A stretch of 29,488 bases of DNA from an uncultured Lachnospiraceae bacterium. Lineage in GTDB: Bacteria; Bacillota; Clostridia; Lachnospirales; Lachnospiraceae. Positions 25,412 through 29,488 of the stretch are shown piece by piece (the first letter of the stretch is position 1; each line of letters starts with the position of its first letter). The stretch covers positions 1 to 29,488 of the forward strand of contig CAJUTD010000035.1 in the NCBI GenBank assembly GCA_910589635.1, read 5' to 3'. A program made the position numbers and the translations under genes. The notes beneath the pieces were generated by a model. That model did no database searches, was not told the DNA's origin, and saw only the letters and a list, made by a program, of their open reading frames with translations.

Positions 25412-25853
25412 ATGAAACCAGAGAATACAGAAAAATACAAAATGCTTTTACAATTCAGTCAGAACATTTTGAAACGCATAAAGCCAATTTTACAAAAAAG
25501 AATACCTTGATTACGTTATATCAAAGGTGCATCCGCAGGAAACAGACAGCGTTTTGGATGTCGCAGCAGGCACTTGTGTTTGTGGGCATTCTTTTGCACC
25601 CTATGTCGGGCAGGTAACCTGTCTTGATTTAACACCGCCTATAATTTCCGTCGGGAAAGAGCAGGCAGAAAAGCAAGAGCTTGGAAACATGACGTTTGTG
25701 ATAGGCGATGCGGGGGAACTCCCTTTTCTGGATAACAGTTTTAGCTTAGAGGGCATGAACAAAACTGGTTTTCAGCCATATCAAACGGACGAAGGAATAT
25801 ACTTTAACCATAAGTGGACTATGATAATCGGCAGAAAGTCATCAACGATATAA
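25412..25853 (+). pseudogene. Class I SAM-dependent methyltransferase, frameshifted and internally deleted
   Basis: Starting one base after the ogt stop, the homologous text changes frame twice: MKPENTEKY, then QNAFTIQSEHFETHKANFTK, then EYLDYVISKVHPQETDSVLD leading into VAAGTCVCG, the SAM-binding glycine loop (residues AGTCVCG). It goes on to TFVIGDAGELPFLDNSF and then jumps to GMNKTGFQPYQTDEGIYFNH and KWTMIIGRK, which looks like the C-terminus of such an enzyme. The middle of the Rossmann fold is missing. Substrate unknown. The damage pattern, ends kept and middle lost, matches the glycosylase remnant upstream. Confidence 0.7.
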
Positions 25854-25992
25854 TTGGCAGGCATGAATATGAGCCAAACTGCTAAATGGATATATTATCG
25901 TATTTGCAATAATAAAACAAGAAATAACATCAGAGAAGATACAATATTAAAAAATTATCCTCTCTACCGCGTTTGTTTATAACTTCATGATA

Positions 25993-27489
25993 TTATGAAG
26001 TCAGTGTCAATCTTTTCCTCCTGTTTAATAACCATGTATTGATGAATACAAGAAAAAGATATAGCCCACAGAACCAGACGAATAAATCTCCTATATAAGC
26101 GTAGACCGTAAATCGACCTTTTGTCAAAACCTGTGCCGTCATGGTCTTTGTGTCTGATTGAAAATAATTTTCCATTGCAGATATATTTCCTTTCCAATCA
26201 GCAGCAATGGATATTCCGTGATTTGTCTGTCTGACTAAGCTACAGCCATTCTCAATTCCTCTGACAATAGCGGTTTTTAGTGCTATTGCGGTCATCTCCT
26301 GCCAATCCGATGCAGGTATCATTAAAATATCAACGCTTTCTTTGCCCGCCCGTCTTACCTTAGAAGTAAACGCCAAGTCTGAACAGATAAACGTTGCTAT
26401 CCGTCCATATTCCGTGTCGGCATATTTCAATTCTCCGTCACCCTTTTGACATAATTCGCCAATGGAACGACCAAACTTGTAATACTCAAAAACGCTCTCA
26501 CCAAAAGGATTCAGTACAATTACTTTATTCTCTTTATAATCCTCGCTCGGTGTTTTTACCAAGAGCGAAACCAACAGATAAATATTTTGTTCTTCCGCAA
26601 CTTCCGAAGCCTTTTTCAGAAGAACATCTTCGTCCTCTTTCAAGACTGCCCCGTTCAGTTCCGACCAAACCACGATTTTCGCTCCAGCCTGTGCTTCTTG
26701 AACCGTTTTTGTCAAAAGTTCATCCGCAACATCTTCCAATTTCCTTTTTGTGTTAATCAAATTTGTGTCTGTAAATGAATCTGTATAGAAAACGCTGTAA
26801 ACATCTTCATCTTCATTCAATAATTCCGACACGGGAACTGTTACGCCCGCTACCCGTATACTGCCGCTGTCTACTGCTGAGAAATCATACATAACTACCC
26901 CGTATATAAATATCAGTAATGCCACCCCTGCATAGGCAGCACCATACTTTTTTAGCTCTTTTTTCCTTGTTTTATTATCCCAAATCCATACAGCCACCGC
27001 CGCTGTCCAATTCATAAAAAATGTTATTCCATAAATCCCGACAAGCGATACCAGTTGAATGAGATAGTGGTTTTGATACTGTGTATATGCATCTGACAAA
27101 CCACCCAAAATAGGGTAAACCGCATAAATCAAAAATTCTATCATAACCGATGCAGAAGCATATACCAGTGTAGCATCAAATGCATTTCCTCTCTTTTTCC
27201 ATGCCCAGAAAGGAAGCAGCCGCAACAATGCCAGTAGTATTGATACCAGAACGCATATCCATATATCCATTCCGATTACCTGAGAAAATCTGATTACAAA
27301 TCCAACTGCGTATATTCCACCTAATACAAGCCATGATCTATGTAGATCATCATTGTCGAATATCTTCAGAAACAGAACCGGATAAATCCACGCAAGCAGC
27401 GGAATACTCAATACGCCATTTGCAAATATATAAGTTACTAACGCCAATGAGATCCATATACATTTTTCCCATTTATTTTTCTTTGACAT
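25993..27489 (-). CDS. Nitrilase-fold membrane protein, apolipoprotein N-acyltransferase (Lnt)-like
   Basis: The 498-residue protein has about six N-terminal membrane helices (10-200), a nitrilase-type hydrolase domain outside the membrane (about 210-465) and a final membrane helix (about 468-488), the layout of Lnt. The Glu-Lys-Cys triad is present: Glu277 (VVWSELNG), Lys338 (YYKFGRS), Cys369 (FICSDLAF). Lnt adds a fatty acid to the N-terminal Cys of lipoproteins. Sequence is divergent from proteobacterial Lnt and low-GC Gram-positives often use other enzymes, so the acyl acceptor is uncertain. A short peptide gene lies upstream on the same strand. Confidence 0.82.
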   Translation of the reverse strand: MSKKNKWEKCIWISLALVTYIFANGVLSIPLLAWIYPVLFLKIFDNDDLHRSWLVLGGIYAVGFVIRFSQVIGMDIWICVLVSILLALLRLLPFWAWKKRGNAFDATLVYASASVMIEFLIYAVYPILGGLSDAYTQYQNHYLIQLVSLVGIYGITFFMNWTAAVAVWIWDNKTRKKELKKYGAAYAGVALLIFIYGVVMYDFSAVDSGSIRVAGVTVPVSELLNEDEDVYSVFYTDSFTDTNLINTKRKLEDVADELLTKTVQEAQAGAKIVVWSELNGAVLKEDEDVLLKKASEVAEEQNIYLLVSLLVKTPSEDYKENKVIVLNPFGESVFEYYKFGRSIGELCQKGDGELKYADTEYGRIATFICSDLAFTSKVRRAGKESVDILMIPASDWQEMTAIALKTAIVRGIENGCSLVRQTNHGISIAADWKGNISAMENYFQSDTKTMTAQVLTKGRFTVYAYIGDLFVWFCGLYLFLVFINTWLLNRRKRLTLTS

Positions 27490-27649
27490 TTCTTATGTAT
27501 CCTTTCTACAAGCTATATGCTGCCTCTCCAATAAAAATTTTGTGATTGAATAATAGTTTACTTTCTCAACGTTAAATTGCTGATTTCTCGCAAGTTCATC
27601 GACTCTACCTCTGTGCGTCTGGCTCTTTGATGTTTTAATGTTTAGTTTT

Positions 27650-27745
27650 TCACTTTTTCTTTTTACTCATAAATGAACAACTGACTGCTACAAACAGTCC
27701 CAATAGAATCCACGGTAATGCTGCTCCCATAAAATCACTAATCAT
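27650..27745 (-). CDS. Small single-pass membrane peptide (31 residues)
   Basis: ATG 27745 is preceded by GAGGAG with a good spacing and opens a 31-codon frame beginning MISDFMGAALPWILLGLFVA and ending in MSKKKK. It has a hydrophobic helix (about 8-26) and a positively charged cytosolic tail, as in small membrane peptides seen in clostridial genomes. A TATAAT box at 27762-27757 lies 12 bases upstream of the start region. Function unknown. It sits 160 bp upstream of the Lnt-like gene on the same strand and directly beside the IS110 left end. Confidence 0.6.
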   Translation of the reverse strand: MISDFMGAALPWILLGLFVAVSCSFMSKKKK

Positions 27746-27780
27746 ATTTTTCTCCTCGTATTATAAAGTAGTAGTGTTTA

Positions 27781-27975
27781 TAGTCCCTCTCCAAGGACTG
27801 TATGCTATACTGTTGGAGATACTGTGGATTGGTTTCATTCTCCTACCACTTGATGGTTCTTGAAAGGCTCCAACCACAGTCTCTTTGTATATTTGTTAAT
27901 CAGTTAGATACCGCATGACGGTTTATTTAGAACGAGGTTACAATCGCAAGGAGTACCTGTGGCTCTAAACAGTAT
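27781..27975 (+). ncRNA. Candidate bridge RNA in the left non-coding end of the IS110 element
   Basis: The roughly 200 bases before the transposase hold four foldable units: TCTCCAA/TTGGAGA (27788-27794, 27813-27819) with an inner GTAT/ATAC; a long stem ACTGTGG-a-TTGG (27821-27832) with CCAA-CCACAGT (27870-27880), continued by TTTC/GAAA and enclosing ACCA/TGGT; ACCG/CGGT (27910-27922); and AGGT/ACCT (27935-27958). IS110-group elements carry a bridge RNA at this place that guides target and donor choice. Exact ends and guide loops cannot be set from one copy. Confidence 0.5.
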
Positions 27976-28001
27976 TAAATACATTGCAAAGGAGATTTCT
28001 T

Positions 28002-29177
28002 ATGATCTACGTCGGAATTGATGTCGCCAAGGATAAGCATGACTGCTTTATCACTAATTCAGATGGTAAAATATTGTCCAAATCATTTACCATCTCAAAC
28101 AACCGCGAAGGTTTTGAATCCTTATTTCACAGAATCGAATCTGTATCAGACGATGTAGCTAATGTAAAAGTAGGACTCGAACCCACCGGACACTACAGTT
28201 ACAATCTTCTGGGATTTCTTCTTGATAAAGGTCTGCCAACCTACGTTATCAATCCGTTGCATACCAATCTTTACAGAAAAAGTCTGAGCCTTAGAAAGAC
28301 CAAAACGGATAAAGTAGATGCCCATACGATCGCTTCCATGATCATGTCTGATGTAAACTTAAAGTCCTACTCAGACACATCATATCACAACGAAGAACTA
28401 AAGTCACTGACCCGTTACCGTTTTGATAAGGTAAAGGAACGGGCAAAACTGAAATCTTCTGTTTCAAGACTTGTGTGCATTCTTTTTCCTGAACTGGAGA
28501 AACTCGTGCCTACGCTCCATATGGCTTCCGTCTATGCTCTCCTGTCGGAGTTCCCTTCTGCTTCGGCAGTTGCTTCCACACATCTGACAAGGCTCTCAAA
28601 CCTTCTTTCCGAAAGTTCTAAAGGGCATTACGGAAAAGATACCGCTGTCATCTTCAGAGAGGCGGCAAGAAATTCCATAGGATCACATATGCCTGCAAAG
28701 TCTTTGGAACTAAAGCATACCATCAGGCTCATTCAGGAACTGACCGCTGAGATCGATGAAATAGAACGTGCCATCACATCCATTATGGATAGCCTTCATT
28801 CACCACTCCTCACCATACCTGGTATCAGTTACCGCATGGGTGCCATGATACTTGCTGAAATCGGAGATTTTAGCCGCTTTAATTCAGCCGATAAGATACT
28901 CGCCTATGCCGGAATGTCACCTTCAACTTATCAATCGGGGCAGCTTAATAACTGTTATTCCCACATGGAGAAACGTGGTTCCAAATACCTCCGATACGCC
29001 CTTTACAATGCCACAAAATATGTTTGCCATTGGGATGAAACATTTGCTGCATATCTTGAAAAGAAACGCTCGGAAGGAAAGCATTACAACGTTGCTTTAT
29101 CCCATGCCGCCAAGAAACTTGTGCGGCTGATCTACGCGATGGAAAAATCAGGACAGCCATACAGTAAAGCAACATAA
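28002..29177 (+). CDS. IS110 family transposase (bridge-RNA-type recombinase)
   Basis: I use ATG 28002 (AAAGGAG upstream); an in-frame TTG at 27984 is less likely. The 391-residue protein has the RuvC-like DEDD domain (Asp7 in GIDVAKDKHD, Glu60 in GLEPTGHYS, Asp103 and Asp106 in TDKVDAHTIA), a coiled-coil region about 230-260, and the C-terminal Transposase_20 domain (LLTIPGISYRMGAMILAEIG, LAYAGMSPSTYQSGQ, RGSKYLRYALYNA) holding the conserved serine. No frameshift is seen, so it looks functional. Longer non-coding DNA before than after the gene fits the IS110 rather than the IS1111 subgroup. Terminal inverted repeats are not evident, as usual for IS110. Confidence 0.95.
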   Translation: MIYVGIDVAKDKHDCFITNSDGKILSKSFTISNNREGFESLFHRIESVSDDVANVKVGLEPTGHYSYNLLGFLLDKGLPTYVINPLHTNLYRKSLSLRKTKTDKVDAHTIASMIMSDVNLKSYSDTSYHNEELKSLTRYRFDKVKERAKLKSSVSRLVCILFPELEKLVPTLHMASVYALLSEFPSASAVASTHLTRLSNLLSESSKGHYGKDTAVIFREAARNSIGSHMPAKSLELKHTIRLIQELTAEIDEIERAITSIMDSLHSPLLTIPGISYRMGAMILAEIGDFSRFNSADKILAYAGMSPSTYQSGQLNNCYSHMEKRGSKYLRYALYNATKYVCHWDETFAAYLEKKRSEGKHYNVALSHAAKKLVRLIYAMEKSGQPYSKAT

Positions 29178-29201
29178 TTCTTTCCGTAAATATCTCCTTT
29201 T

Positions 29202-29223
29202 AGAGTGCCAGAAATGACACTCT
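29202..29223 (+). terminator. Hairpin after the transposase gene
   Basis: AGAGTG-c-CA-gaaa-TG-a-CACTCT forms an 8-bp interrupted stem 25 bases after the stop codon, followed by GTTTGTC. It could end the transposase transcript or belong to the right end of the element. Confidence 0.5.
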
Positions 29224-29290
29224 GTTTGTCATGCAGTTTTCAAGGTACAAATATATCTGAAATGCATTTTTGCAATTCATTCAAAAATTT

Positions 29291-29488
29291 TCATTTTAGG
29301 GCTTGACTTTTAATAGTTAGTCTCTCGTCAAAATTCAGGGTGTAGTTGTATTTGAGGAATACTACCAGTTCCTTCTCTGACAGAATATGGCACTCCATAT
29401 CATCACTGTTCATGGTTCGTACCATATTTTCCGCCTGACTCATGAGCATATCTTTATCCTTGTGGAAAAAGAGCATATAATGACAGGG
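29291..29488 (-). pseudogene. 3'-truncated gene running in from the right edge, function unknown
   Basis: A minus-strand frame is open from the right edge to a stop at 29291. It reads like true coding text for about 55 residues (SQAENMVRTMNSDDMECHIL, FLKYNYTLNFDER) and then ends in the unrelated SQALK. The block FLKYNYTxNFDER reminds me of proteins in clostridial conjugative elements, but I cannot name the family. The break near 29328 may mark the right boundary of the IS110 element or an older junction. Confidence 0.45.

Noticed and set aside
25900..25975. Weak inverted repeat AGAG-AGATA / TATC-CTCT as a terminator between the methyltransferase remnant and the Lnt-like gene
   Set aside because: Interrupted stem and large loop with no T-run in a position that fits either transcript.
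27490..27649. About 50 open codons on the minus strand ending near 27518 (…ITKFYWRGSI)
   Set aside because: No start with a ribosome site and no family recognised; could be a gene scrap but support is too thin.
1..29488. CRISPR arrays, tRNA or rRNA genes, riboswitches
   Set aside because: No regularly spaced repeats, cloverleaf-like sequences or known aptamer patterns were seen.

Overview
The window looks like a chromosomal segment of a gut-type Firmicute, probably Lachnospiraceae (inference from protein style: Lys-rich Ig-like tails on secreted glycosidases, AGGAGG ribosome binding sites, YesN-type regulator, TnpV and IS110 remnants). No taxonomic marker gene is present, so the assignment is tentative.

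Positions 1-22113 form an L-arabinan / arabino-oligosaccharide utilisation locus. On the minus strand lie three large secreted family-43 glycoside hydrolases: a partial one at 1-2728, a 1307-residue one at 2764-6687, and an endo-arabinanase-like one at 19198-22113. A four-gene ABC importer of the YtfQ-YtfR-YtfT-YjfF (furanose) type sits at 6917-11922 and ends in a strong terminator. A GntR/LacI-hybrid AraR-like repressor (12556-13632, plus strand) is divergent from the importer across a 633-bp AT-rich control region holding two promoters, a perfect palindrome in the repressor promoter, direct repeats and a motif shared with the promoter of the glycosidase pair. Next to it are an AraC-type response regulator and a chemoreceptor in one transcription unit (13720-17101) with no histidine kinase. 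An endonuclease III gene and a DUF1015 gene follow the endo-arabinanase gene closely. The expected flow is extracellular cutting of arabinan, release of arabinofuranose or short oligomers, import by the Ytf-type transporter, and control by AraR plus the chemoreceptor/response-regulator pair. No intracellular arabinose catabolic genes (araA/B/D) or GH51 enzyme are in the window.

Positions 22291-25853 change character. After an alpha/beta hydrolase come a broken TnpV (transposon-borne protein) remnant, an AraC/cupin regulator, and a decayed alkylation-repair cluster: an internally deleted 3-methyladenine glycosylase, an Ada-like scrap, a monooxygenase scrap, an intact O6-methylguanine-DNA methyltransferase, and a frameshifted, internally deleted SAM methyltransferase. 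This reads as the wreckage of an integrated element.

Positions 25993-29488 hold an Lnt-like nitrilase-fold membrane protein, an overlooked 31-residue membrane peptide, a complete IS110-family transposase with a structured left non-coding segment that is a candidate bridge RNA, and, at the right edge, a truncated gene of unknown function.
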